From contig NZ_JAODUA010000015.1 of the NCBI RefSeq assembly GCF_025399895.1, forward strand, positions 1 through 64,000: a stretch of DNA of 64,000 nt, in the 5' to 3' direction. Positions 15,471-23,577 of this stretch are shown in pieces. Made by a program: the position numbers and the translations under genes. The notes under the pieces were generated by a model. It was not told the DNA's origin. It made no database searches and saw nothing but the letters and a program-made list of their open reading frames with translations. The stretch comes from Streptomyces sp. ASQP_92. Its GTDB lineage: Bacteria; Actinomycetota; Actinomycetes; Streptomycetales; Streptomycetaceae. Each line of letters opens with the position of its first letter. Position 1 is the stretch's first letter.

Positions 15471-16574
15471 ATGATGCCGACGACCGCCACCACCGTCCGG
15501 GCGGCGCCCGCCCCGCTCAGACACCAGGAGCGCAGGGTGCTCCAGGGGGTCGGCTGCGGGCTGCGGGACGACGAGATCGCCGCCGAACTCGCCATCCCCG
15601 AGGGCGCGGTGGCCGGGCATCTCGCGCGCGTTCTGGCCAAGCTCGGGCTGCGCGACCGGGCGGCCGCCGTCGTGCACGCCTTCGACTGCGGTCTTGTGGT
15701 TCCCGGCCGGGGGCCGCGGGCCCGGGCGCAGAGCGCGGCGCCGAGCGTCGCCGCCGGCCGCGCGGAAGGGCCGGGCGTGCGGATCTCCGTGCTCGGCCCG
15801 TTGCGGGCATGGCAGGACGGGCGTCCTCTCAACCTGGGGCACCTCCGCCAGCAGGCGGTCCTGGCGGCGCTCGCGCTGGGCGAGGGGCGGACCGTCAGCC
15901 GGCACGAACTGCTCGACGGGGTGTGGGGGACGGAGCCCCCGCTCACGAACGTCGTGCCCGTGTACATCTACCGGCTGCGCAAGACCCTGCGCATCGGGGA
16001 CGGCGCGGACTCGGTGATCGAGCATGATCGGTGCGGCTACCGACTGACGCCCGGCGCGGTCGATGTGGACGTGGTGCGCATGGAACGCCTGGCCGCCGAG
16101 GCCGCGAGGGCCGATCGGGCGGGCGAGGTGCCCGAGGCGATCCGGCTGTGCTCCCAAGCCCTGGATCTGTTCGGCGGGGAGCTGCTCGCCGGCCTGCCCG
16201 GGCCGTTCGCGGAGCTGGAACGGCTGCGGCTCACCGAGCGCAGGACGGCCCTCGTGCAGCGGAAGCTGGAGTGGCAGCTGCGCTGGGGTCAACTCGGGGA
16301 ATCCATTGCCGAGTTGTTCGCCCTGGCCGCGGCCCACCCCCTGAACGAACAGGTGGCCGCGATGCTGATGCGCGCGCTCTGCCTGACCGGTCGGCAGGCC
16401 GACGCGGTGGCCGTGTTCGACCGCACACGCGGTCACCTGGCGGACGAGCTGGGTGTCCCCCCGAGCCGGGCGCTGCGACGCACGTACCAGATGATCCTGC
16501 GCGGGGACGACGCCGGTCCCGGCCCCGCCGCCGTCCGGAACACCACGGCGCGCGGCCCCCGGCGGGGACGGTAG
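15471..16574 (+). CDS. LuxR-type HTH fused to a SARP (AfsR/DnrI) regulator
   Basis: A 367-residue transcription factor with two DNA-binding domains. Residues about 17-72 match a LuxR/GerE helix-turn-helix (RHQERRVLQGVGCGLRDDEIAAEL, PEGAVAGHLARVLAKLGLRDRAAAV). Residues about 100-190 are an OmpR-like winged helix of SARP type (ISVLGPLRAWQDGRPLNLG, SRHELLDGVWG, VPVYIYRLRKTL, GYRLTP). Residues about 195-345 are the bacterial transcriptional activation domain with TPR-like helices. SARPs usually activate secondary-metabolite clusters. Tandem ATGs at 15471 and 15474 follow GGGGAG. It is divergent from the secreted lectin gene, and no biosynthetic cluster is adjacent; secreted acylase and esterase genes follow on the same strand. 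Confidence 0.88.
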   Translation: MMPTTATTVRAAPAPLRHQERRVLQGVGCGLRDDEIAAELAIPEGAVAGHLARVLAKLGLRDRAAAVVHAFDCGLVVPGRGPRARAQSAAPSVAAGRAEGPGVRISVLGPLRAWQDGRPLNLGHLRQQAVLAALALGEGRTVSRHELLDGVWGTEPPLTNVVPVYIYRLRKTLRIGDGADSVIEHDRCGYRLTPGAVDVDVVRMERLAAEAARADRAGEVPEAIRLCSQALDLFGGELLAGLPGPFAELERLRLTERRTALVQRKLEWQLRWGQLGESIAELFALAAAHPLNEQVAAMLMRALCLTGRQADAVAVFDRTRGHLADELGVPPSRALRRTYQMILRGDDAGPGPAAVRNTTARGPRRGR

Positions 16575-16778
16575 GGCGACGGAGAAGGCAGGCCACGTGG
16601 CTCTGACGGGCCGCGCGGCGCGGGCTCGGCGTCGTCCTTGTCGACCCCGAGGCGGGGGGCGGGGCCGCCCACCCGACGGGCGCCCCCGGCATCAGCCACT
16701 CCATCGCGATTTCATCGGCTCTTCCTAGCGTGTCCGCGTTCGGACAAGGGTCTGGACGGCAGGGGAAGGACGGGCTCG

Positions 16779-19298
16779 ATGGCGCGGAGGAGATTCAGAG
16801 CGAGGCTGCCGATGGCGGTCATGGCCGTGGCGGCGGTGATCAGCACGATGACGGCCGCGGGGGCATCCGGCTCCCCATCGGATGCCGGGGCACCCGGCGT
16901 CGCACCGGCCGCCGGAGCCGGGCCGGACAAGCCGACGATCCGCTACACCGAATACGGGATCCCGCACATCATCGCCTCGAACTGGGAGGGCCTGGGCACG
17001 GGCTACGGGTACGCCGTGGCCAAGGACAACATCTGCACCCTGGCCGACACCTATCTCATGGTCAACGCCCAGAGATCCCGCTACCTGGGTGCCGACGGCA
17101 AGGCGAGTCCCGGCGAGAACCAGAGCACCACCAATCTCAACAGCGACCTGTACTTCCAGCGGATCAACGACAACCGCGTGGTGGAGCGGCTGCTCGACCA
17201 GCCCGCCCCCAACGGACCGGAGCCGCAGGTCAAGGAGGCCATTCGCGGCTATGTCCAGGGATACAACCGGTACTTGGCCGAGACGGGCGTGAACAACATC
17301 ACCGACCCGGCCTGCCGCGGCGCGGCCTGGGTGCGGCCGATCACGGAGCTCGACGTCTACCGGCACGCCCACGCCGAGATCATCATGGGCAGCGCCGACC
17401 CCCTGCTTGAGGGCGAGGTCAACGCCCAGCCCCCGGGAGCGAGTTCGGCGGCCCCGAAGGTGTCGCGGAGCACATCGAAAGCGCCCGCCTCCGGGGCCTC
17501 TGTCCCGCCGGAGGAGACCGCGAACAAGATCCGTGAGGCGATGGCCGTCAGCCGCCAGCAGAGCATGGGCAGCAACGCCTTGGCGGTGGGGTCGCAGGGG
17601 GTGTCCGGCGGCACCGGCATGCTGCTGGCCAACCCGCACTTCCCCTGGCAGGGCAAGAACCGCATGTGGCAGAGCCAGCTCACGATCCCGGGAGTGGCCA
17701 ATGTGTCCGGGGCCAGCCTGCTCGGGTTCCCGGCGATCAACATCGGGCACAACGACGACGTCGCCTGGAGCCACACCATCGCCACGGTCGCCCCGTTCGG
17801 CCTGTTCGACGTGCAGGTGGATCCGCTGAACCCCACCAACTACCTGGTGGACGGCGCCTGGCAGAAGATGACGTCGCAGCAGGTCGCCGTCGACGTACGG
17901 AACGCGGACGGCTCCCTCGGCAAGGTCACCAGAACGCTGTGGGCCACGCGCTACGGCCCGATCACCACCTCCATCCAGGGGCAGCCGCTGCCGTGGGTGG
18001 TCAGCGCGCACGCGGTGCGCGACGTGAACATGGACAACCTGCGGGCGCTGAACACCTGGTTCCACCTCGACCAGGCCACCGACGTCCACGACGTGGTGAA
18101 CACCCTGGAGACCACGGAAGGCGTCCCGTTCTTCAACACGGTCGCCACCGACCGCAAGGGCAACGCCCTGTACGCGGACATCCAGGCCACGCCCAACATC
18201 ACCGACGAACACGCGGCGTCGTGCCTCACCCTGACCGGGAAGCTGCTGTTCAGTCAGCAACTACGGTTGCCGAACGTGCCGCCGATCTCCATCTTCGACG
18301 GCAAGCGCAGTGCGTGCGACTGGCCCGACGACCCGAACGCGGTCGCGCCGGGGCTCCTGGACCCGCACAAGCAACCACGCCTGATCCGTTCCGACTTCGT
18401 GGGCAACGCCAACGACAGCGCGTGGCTGGCCAACCCCGAGCAGCCGTTGTCCTTTCCCCGGGTGATGGGTGACACGGCGGCCCCCCGGTCGCTGCGTACG
18501 CAGGAGCTGATCCTGACCGCACAGAACCGGATCGATGGAACCGACGGGCTGCCCGGCCGAGGCTTCACTCCGGAGAGCATGCGGCAGTTGCTCTTCGCCG
18601 ACAACAGCAGAGCCGCCGATCTCGCCCTCAACGCGACGGTGTCGATGTGCCAGAGCGCACCCTTCGGCTTGATCCTGGTGGACGGCAACCTCGTGAACGT
18701 CAGCGAGGCATGTCCGATCCTGGCGGCCTGGAAGGACCACAACTACACGGCGGACAGCCGGGGTTCCTCGCTGTTCGAGACGTACTGGGCCCTGCTGGTC
18801 GGCAGGGACGCCATCGAGAAGCTGCCGTGGCGAGTCCCCTTCGACCCCAAGGACCCGGTCCACACGCCGAATTCCCTGGACTCGGGAAGCTCCGCCGTGC
18901 GCGACGCGTTCGGCCGGGCGGTGATCGCGCTGCGCAAGGCGGGCGTCCCGCTCAACGCGCGTCTGGCAGACGTCCAGAAGGTCATCCGCAACGGTGAGCA
19001 GATCCCGATCCACGGCTCGATCAGCGAGCTGGGCGTGCTCAACGTGGTCACTCCCGGCATGGTGGACGGCAAGCCGGACATCGTCTTCGGCTCCAGTTTC
19101 GTCCAGCAGGTCAAGTTCACCGCCGACGGTCCGCCGCAGGCATCATCGGTCCTCGCCTACTCCCAGTCCGCCAACTCCAATTCGCCCCACTACGCCGATC
19201 AGACCAGACTGTTCTCGGCCGGCCAGTGGGTGAGCGAGCGGTTCACCGAGGACCAGATCTCCGTCTCGCCGGCGCTGGAGGTCAAGGTGCTGGACTGA
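16779..19298 (+). CDS. secreted penicillin-acylase-family Ntn amidohydrolase (PvdQ/aculeacin-acylase/AhlM-like)
   Basis: An 839-residue exported acylase expected to cleave acyl-amide bonds in acyl-homoserine lactones, lipopeptides or related amides. Residues 1-32 are a signal peptide (MARRRFRARL, hydrophobic core, AGA). The alpha-subunit region begins IRYTEYGIPHIIASNWEGLGTGYGYAVAKDN, typical of PvdQ/AhlM proteins. The autocatalytic site is M-G-S-N-A-L-A-V-G, with Ser265 becoming the N-terminal nucleophile of the beta subunit. A Pro/Ser/Ala-rich spacer precedes it (about 216-246). A beta-subunit Asn that completes the oxyanion hole is probably in FVGNANDSAWLANP. ATG 16779 has GGAAGGA upstream. 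A secreted esterase gene follows after a hairpin. Substrate choice among acyl chains cannot be told from sequence. Confidence 0.9.
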   Translation: MARRRFRARLPMAVMAVAAVISTMTAAGASGSPSDAGAPGVAPAAGAGPDKPTIRYTEYGIPHIIASNWEGLGTGYGYAVAKDNICTLADTYLMVNAQRSRYLGADGKASPGENQSTTNLNSDLYFQRINDNRVVERLLDQPAPNGPEPQVKEAIRGYVQGYNRYLAETGVNNITDPACRGAAWVRPITELDVYRHAHAEIIMGSADPLLEGEVNAQPPGASSAAPKVSRSTSKAPASGASVPPEETANKIREAMAVSRQQSMGSNALAVGSQGVSGGTGMLLANPHFPWQGKNRMWQSQLTIPGVANVSGASLLGFPAINIGHNDDVAWSHTIATVAPFGLFDVQVDPLNPTNYLVDGAWQKMTSQQVAVDVRNADGSLGKVTRTLWATRYGPITTSIQGQPLPWVVSAHAVRDVNMDNLRALNTWFHLDQATDVHDVVNTLETTEGVPFFNTVATDRKGNALYADIQATPNITDEHAASCLTLTGKLLFSQQLRLPNVPPISIFDGKRSACDWPDDPNAVAPGLLDPHKQPRLIRSDFVGNANDSAWLANPEQPLSFPRVMGDTAAPRSLRTQELILTAQNRIDGTDGLPGRGFTPESMRQLLFADNSRAADLALNATVSMCQSAPFGLILVDGNLVNVSEACPILAAWKDHNYTADSRGSSLFETYWALLVGRDAIEKLPWRVPFDPKDPVHTPNSLDSGSSAVRDAFGRAVIALRKAGVPLNARLADVQKVIRNGEQIPIHGSISELGVLNVVTPGMVDGKPDIVFGSSFVQQVKFTADGPPQASSVLAYSQSANSNSPHYADQTRLFSAGQWVSERFTEDQISVSPALEVKVLD

Positions 19299-19312
19299 GA
19301 ACGACGGGCGGC

Positions 19313-19345
19313 CACGCCGGGCCCCGAGCACGGGCCCCCGGCGTG
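19313..19345 (+). terminator. terminator hairpin after the acylase gene
   Basis: CACGCCGGG (from 19313) pairs with CCCGGCGTG (ending 19345), with partly paired inner bases, and is followed by CTGTTTC. It separates the acylase from the esterase gene. Confidence 0.7.
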
Positions 19346-19421
19346 CTGTTTCATCGGGATGTCATCGCGTCCCGGTAGGTTCCGCGCCGCGCAACGACAA
19401 GGCTCATGAGGGGGCAACGCT

Positions 19422-20498
19422 GTGATGAAGAAATCGAGTCGATGGCGAATGATGGTGGCCCTGGCGGCCACCCTGGTGGGCATGGCCCTGCCGGCCGGTA
19501 CGGCACAGGCGGCCGCCCCGGCGGGGCCGCCGCCGCTGTCGGACGGGTTCGGTCTGACCCAGGTCGACACGTCGGTCGGGAGTCCCACCACCTTCTACCT
19601 GACCGTGACCACGCCCGAGGTCGCGGGCAAGCACCACATCAAAATCATCCTGCCGAGCGGGTACTACGACGACCCGGCCAGGCGCTACCCGGTGCTGTAC
19701 TTCCTGCACGGCTCTCCTGACGACCCCGTCCAGCAGAACTATCCGGCGTTCGGCACGACCAACTCGATGATCACGGTCATCCCGGACGGCGGCGCACGCG
19801 GCTGGTATGCCAACTGGCTCAACCAGCGCACCGCCGCCGGCGCCCAGAACTGGGAGAACTTCCACCTCAAGCAGGTGATCCCGTTCATCGACGCCAACCT
19901 GCGGACCATCCCCACCAAGAAGGCACGCGCCATCGCAGGCGTCTCCATGGGCGGGTTCGGAGCCCTGCACTACGCCCAGGACCGCCCCGACCTGTTCAAC
20001 CAGACCGCGTCCCTGTCCGGCGACATCGACCTGTCGGTCGACTCGATGGATCTGCGACTGGCCATCGTCGCCTCGCTGATCGACGCCCAGGGCGCGATGT
20101 GCGGTTCGTCGTCCGGCGTCTGTGACCCCAACGTCGACCCGTACAAGCCGGGCGTGGACAGTGACGCGCTGTTCGGCTCGCCCTACCCGATCTTCAACGC
20201 CGACCGGGTGTGGAACGCGGTGGACCCGTCCCAGCACATGGACAAGCTCGCCAATGTGGGTGTCTCCATCTATGTGGGCAACGGACATGGCAACGTGACG
20301 GACCTGGAGTTCTGGCTCGAAGGCGCGTCGAAACACGTCAAGGACCGCATGGACGCCCTGGGGATGTCGTACCACTACGTCGACTACGGCGACGGCGCCG
20401 CCTGGGGTACGCAGTGCAACGGCGGCCACAACGGCGGCTGTTGGGACCAGGACCTCCGGGACCTGATCCCGAGGCTGGAAAGGGCCTTCGCCTCCTGA
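19422..20498 (+). CDS. secreted esterase (antigen-85/esterase D-type alpha/beta hydrolase)
   Basis: A 358-residue exported hydrolase. Residues 1-30 are a signal peptide (MMKKSSRWRM, hydrophobic core, AQA). The alpha/beta-hydrolase core shows YPVLYFLHGSPDDPVQQNY near residue 88, the nucleophile elbow G-V-S-M-G-G-F-G near residue 170, and a late GHNGGCWDQDL that should carry the catalytic histidine. The layout is that of the antigen-85/FrmB/XynZ esterase family, which acts on acyl esters such as feruloyl, mycolyl-like or simple esters. GTG 19422 is seven bases from GAGGGGG; ATG 19425 is the alternative. It sits directly after the acylase gene and is likewise secreted, and a bidirectional terminator follows. 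Confidence 0.87.
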   Translation: MMKKSSRWRMMVALAATLVGMALPAGTAQAAAPAGPPPLSDGFGLTQVDTSVGSPTTFYLTVTTPEVAGKHHIKIILPSGYYDDPARRYPVLYFLHGSPDDPVQQNYPAFGTTNSMITVIPDGGARGWYANWLNQRTAAGAQNWENFHLKQVIPFIDANLRTIPTKKARAIAGVSMGGFGALHYAQDRPDLFNQTASLSGDIDLSVDSMDLRLAIVASLIDAQGAMCGSSSGVCDPNVDPYKPGVDSDALFGSPYPIFNADRVWNAVDPSQHMDKLANVGVSIYVGNGHGNVTDLEFWLEGASKHVKDRMDALGMSYHYVDYGDGAAWGTQCNGGHNGGCWDQDLRDLIPRLERAFAS

Positions 20499-20561
20499 CC
20501 GTCGTTCAGGGACGAGGGCGCATGTGGCTGTGGCCCATGTGCTGATGCCCCACACCGGACC

Positions 20562-20610
20562 GCCGCCCGCCGTCAGGCCTTCTCGTAGGTGAGACCTGAC
20601 GGCGGGCGGC
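20562..20610. terminator. bidirectional terminator
   Basis: A perfect 16-base inverted repeat (20562-20577 with 20595-20610) lies between the convergent esterase and TetR genes. Confidence 0.8.
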
Positions 20611-20636
20611 CATGTTGTCCCGCCGTGCGGCGTGTC

Positions 20637-21239
20637 TCAGCCGGCGACAAGCGCGCGCAGGGTCTCGACCCACCAGGCGAGCATGCGGTCACGGGCGTCC
20701 GCGTCCAGTCCGACGCTCCTGCGGAACTCGTCACCGAACAGGGGCTCCGTGGCAAGGGCCTGATGCGCGGCGGCCACGGCGAGCTGGACCGCCTCGCGGG
20801 TCGGGGCCGTGCGGGCGGTGGTCGCGCAGTTGGCCCGCGCCTGGGCGTGCAGCCGGTCGACGACCTCGTCGAGCAGCCCGCTTCCGGTGTCCCGCCACCC
20901 CAACTGGCGCAGTGCCAGGGCCAGTTCGGCGAAACCGCCGGCATAGAGCGCGGCCAGGACCCGGACGAGTTCGGCCGGGTCGGCCGCACCCTCGGTCCAC
21001 CCCGCCAGGGCCGTGTGCAACTCGGACTTGAGGGTGGTTCCGCCGAAGCGCAACAGCGCCGACAGCAGCCGCTCGCGGGTTCCGAAGTGGTGGTTGACCG
21101 CGGCGTCGGACACCCCGACCTCGGCGGCCACGGCCCGCACCTGCACGGCCGCGGGACCGCCCGCGGCGAGCAGCTTGGCGGCCGCCTCCAGGATCTGTCG
21201 TTTCGCCTCGTCGGGTGTGCGTCGCACTCGGGTAGCCAC
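20637..21239 (-). CDS. TetR/AcrR family regulator
   Basis: A 200-residue repressor. Residues about 9-55 are the TetR helix-turn-helix (EAKRQILEAAAKLLAAGGPAAVQVRAVAAEVGVSDAAVNHHFGTRERLL). The rest is an all-helical ligand-binding and dimerisation domain. It is divergent from an alpha/beta hydrolase gene at 21310, and the 70-base gap holds two related palindromes (21248-21271 and 21274-21299), so it most likely represses itself and the hydrolase and responds to the hydrolase substrate. The GTG start at 21237-21239 has GGATGAG a few bases upstream and overlaps no other gene. Confidence 0.9.
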   Translation of the reverse strand: MATRVRRTPDEAKRQILEAAAKLLAAGGPAAVQVRAVAAEVGVSDAAVNHHFGTRERLLSALLRFGGTTLKSELHTALAGWTEGAADPAELVRVLAALYAGGFAELALALRQLGWRDTGSGLLDEVVDRLHAQARANCATTARTAPTREAVQLAVAAAHQALATEPLFGDEFRRSVGLDADARDRMLAWWVETLRALVAG

Positions 21240-21247
21240 TCACTCAT

Positions 21248-21271
21248 CCTACCTTGACCCGTCAAGGTAGG
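21248..21271. promoter_or_regulatory. TetR operator 1
   Basis: A perfect palindrome with 11-base arms CCTACCTTGAC and GTCAAGGTAGG separated by CC, only nine bases from the regulator start codon. It shares the ACCTTG/CAAGGT half-sites with operator 2. Confidence 0.75.
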
Positions 21272-21273
21272 TC

Positions 21274-21299
21274 CCTTACCTTGGATGCTCAAGGTAAGG
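21274..21299. promoter_or_regulatory. TetR operator 2
   Basis: A perfect palindrome with ten-base arms CCTTACCTTG and CAAGGTAAGG and a six-base gap, ending ten bases before the alpha/beta hydrolase start codon. The gap differs from operator 1 by four bases, so the dimer would meet the two sites with different helical spacing. Confidence 0.75.
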
Positions 21300-21309
21300 G
21301 GGTGCCCCG

Positions 21310-22188
21310 ATGGGTGGACGCGATACGGCCTGGCCGACGGCCGAGCTGGCAGCGACGCTGGGGGTGAGGGTCCGGGCGCCGGATCCGCCGGCCGAGTTCC
21401 TCTACAGCCGGTCGGGCCGCCGGCTGCACGGACTCGACTGGGGCGGGGCGGGCCCCGATGTCCTGCTGTTGCACGGGGGCGGACTGACCGCGCACACCTG
21501 GGATTTCGTCTGCCTGGGCCTGCGTGGGGAGGCCCGGCTCGTGGCTCTGGACCTGCGCGGCCACGGCGACAGCGACTGGTCCGACGACTATCGCATCGCC
21601 ACGATGGCCGAGGACGTCATCGCCGCGGCCGACCACCTGGGCCTGGAACGGGTGAGCCTGGTCGGCATGTCCCTCGGAGGTGTGGTGGCCGCACATGTCG
21701 CCGACACCCACCCCGGCCGGGTCGAGCGGCTGGCGCTGATCGATGTCGCCCCCGGCGTGGACTTCGAGAGCACCGGACGCATGCGGGCCTTCATGAAGGG
21801 GCTGGGCCCGGTGGCCGAGCTCGGCGCGGTGGTGGACGCCGCGATGCTGCTCAACCCGAGGGCCGACCGGGCGAGCGTCGCCCACCGGATGAGCACGCTG
21901 TTCCGTCGTGCCCCAGACGGCGACTGGGTGCCGAAGGGCGATCCACGACCACCCGACTTCCCCGCGATCCTCACCGCCATCGAGCAACTCCCCACCCGGC
22001 TCGCCCGGGTGCCGGTGCTGCTCGTGCGCGGCGGACGCAGCAAAGTGCTTCCGCAGTCCACCGCGGAACGACTGGTCGAGCAGCTTCCGGACGGCGAACT
22101 CGTGGTGGTGCCGGACGCGGGACACAACGTGCAGGAGGACAACCCGGCCGCCCTGATCCCGCCGCTGCGCGCCTTTCTGACCCGCTGA
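21310..22188 (+). CDS. alpha/beta hydrolase under TetR control
   Basis: A 292-residue cytoplasmic alpha/beta-fold hydrolase. The oxyanion segment VLLLHGGGLTAHTWDFV lies near residue 57, then LDLRGHGDSDW, the nucleophile elbow G-M-S-L-G-G near residue 118, an acid probably in the VLLVRGGRSKVL stretch, and the catalytic His in PDAGHNVQEDNP near the end. The ATG start has AAGGGGG upstream, partly inside operator 2, so a bound repressor would also cover the translation start region. The substrate is unknown; with the divergent TetR gene it forms a typical detoxification or small-molecule-responsive pair. Confidence 0.88.
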   Translation: MGGRDTAWPTAELAATLGVRVRAPDPPAEFLYSRSGRRLHGLDWGGAGPDVLLLHGGGLTAHTWDFVCLGLRGEARLVALDLRGHGDSDWSDDYRIATMAEDVIAAADHLGLERVSLVGMSLGGVVAAHVADTHPGRVERLALIDVAPGVDFESTGRMRAFMKGLGPVAELGAVVDAAMLLNPRADRASVAHRMSTLFRRAPDGDWVPKGDPRPPDFPAILTAIEQLPTRLARVPVLLVRGGRSKVLPQSTAERLVEQLPDGELVVVPDAGHNVQEDNPAALIPPLRAFLTR

Positions 22189-22228
22189 GCGCGGCCCCGC
22201 ATCCGGCGGCCGGGCCGGGGCGGGGTTC

Positions 22229-23140
22229 CTACGGGGTGTAGACGGCGTCACTCCCGTACAACTGCTGGGTGAAGGCCGAGACATATGTGTGCCGGTCGGC
22301 GCCGTCCAGGTTGTACGTGAGATACACGCCGTACCCTTCGCCGACCGTGCGCCTGGCGAGGGCGGCCGCGGTGCTCGACGAGGTCGCCGCGAAGTCGATG
22401 GCGGCCGGCGACACGGCGGACTTGGGCAGTGCGATGCCCGGGACGCCCCAGGTGCCGTAGTACGGATTCCAGGCGTAGTTGAACGCGGACGTTATGTTCA
22501 CGCCGCCGTAGGACAGCCGCGATGCCGCGGGCCCGATGTTGTACAGGGAGATCAGCTTGCCGGGCATGCTCGCGCGCAGTGCGGACACCAGGTACACGAA
22601 GGAGCTGCTGTTGGGCTGCCCGGTGCCGTTGTTGCCGTACTCGGCGTACTCGTCGTCGAAGTCGATGCCGTCCAGGCCGTAGGTGTTCACAGCGTCCGAG
22701 AGCTGCTTGGCGAAGGCCGTGGCCGTGCTCTTGGAGGGGAAGTTGGCGAAGCCGGCGCCCTGATGGTTGCCGAGGACCGACAGCATCACCTTGATGCCCT
22801 TGGCCTGGAGCGGGCGGATCTGCGTCCGGGCGTTGTCGAGGACTCGCCGGACGTTGTCGTTGAAGTACAGGTACGCGGACTTCTTGGTCGTGTCGTAGTT
22901 GATGTTGGCGGCGAAGATGACGGCCACGTCGAACACGTTGCCGCCGCCGTTGGCCAGCTTGTACTTGCCGGCGTTGAGCATGCTGTTGCTGTTCACCTCG
23001 ATGTAGGCCACCGAGGCCGGTCCCTTCTTGACGGGTGCCACGGCAGCGTGGGTGGATACCGTCGCCCCGCCCACCAGTGCCGCAGCCGCAAGGAGCGCGA
23101 GCGCGGTCGTCCGCACTCTGCTCCGACCGAAGATGCGCAT
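22229..23140 (-). CDS. secreted GH18 endo-beta-N-acetylglucosaminidase (Endo H-like)
   Basis: A 303-residue exported glycosidase that should cut the chitobiose core of N-linked high-mannose glycans. Residues 1-33 are a signal peptide (MRIFGRSRVRT, hydrophobic core, HAA). The mature domain is a single TIM barrel with the GH18 signature D-G-I-D-F-D-D-E at 157-164; Glu164 is the acid, followed by YAEYG exactly as in Endo H. Length and motif match Streptomyces plicatus Endo H (about 313 residues with its signal). ATG 23138-23140 is chosen because AGGAGG is nine bases upstream; an ATG six bases earlier is too close to it. The gene stands alone, convergent to the alpha/beta hydrolase. Confidence 0.9.
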   Translation of the reverse strand: MRIFGRSRVRTTALALLAAAALVGGATVSTHAAVAPVKKGPASVAYIEVNSNSMLNAGKYKLANGGGNVFDVAVIFAANINYDTTKKSAYLYFNDNVRRVLDNARTQIRPLQAKGIKVMLSVLGNHQGAGFANFPSKSTATAFAKQLSDAVNTYGLDGIDFDDEYAEYGNNGTGQPNSSSFVYLVSALRASMPGKLISLYNIGPAASRLSYGGVNITSAFNYAWNPYYGTWGVPGIALPKSAVSPAAIDFAATSSSTAAALARRTVGEGYGVYLTYNLDGADRHTYVSAFTQQLYGSDAVYTP

Positions 23141-23577
23141 GCTCATCAGCCTCCTGTCGCAAGGACTTGCCTCATGAACCGTTCGCAGGACCGACGGCGG
23201 ACGCGTTCCGCACCCGCCGGATCTCGGCCAGACGGGAGCCTGCCACACGGACGCGGGCGCGGATAGGGCGCCTCCCTGCGGTGTGGAGGCGTCATCAAGG
23301 CGCTCCCCAACCCGCGGACGTGGCCTCGGCGGTGCCCGTGCGGTGTGCTGCCGAGCGTGGTTGGCCCCTGCCATGACCCCAGTTCACAGGCGCCTGTTGG
23401 ACCATCCGCCGAGTGCGTCACGTGCCCGTGGTCGGGAACGCGCATTGAGCGCCGCGGAGTTGCGGGGTTGGATTGCCAGGCCTCCACCGCGGGGCCGCGC
23501 CGCGCGGGAACACCGAAGGCCACCGCGCTTCACACCACGAGCGGTGCGTGGCGGCATGCCGAGCGACAAGGAAGCGT
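23141..23577. other. 437-base divergent region without a gene
   Basis: Lies between the Endo H-like gene and the adenylation-like gene and should hold both promoters. I see no strong palindrome or open frame with believable start and codon bias; AT content rises slightly near 23570. Confidence 0.4.
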
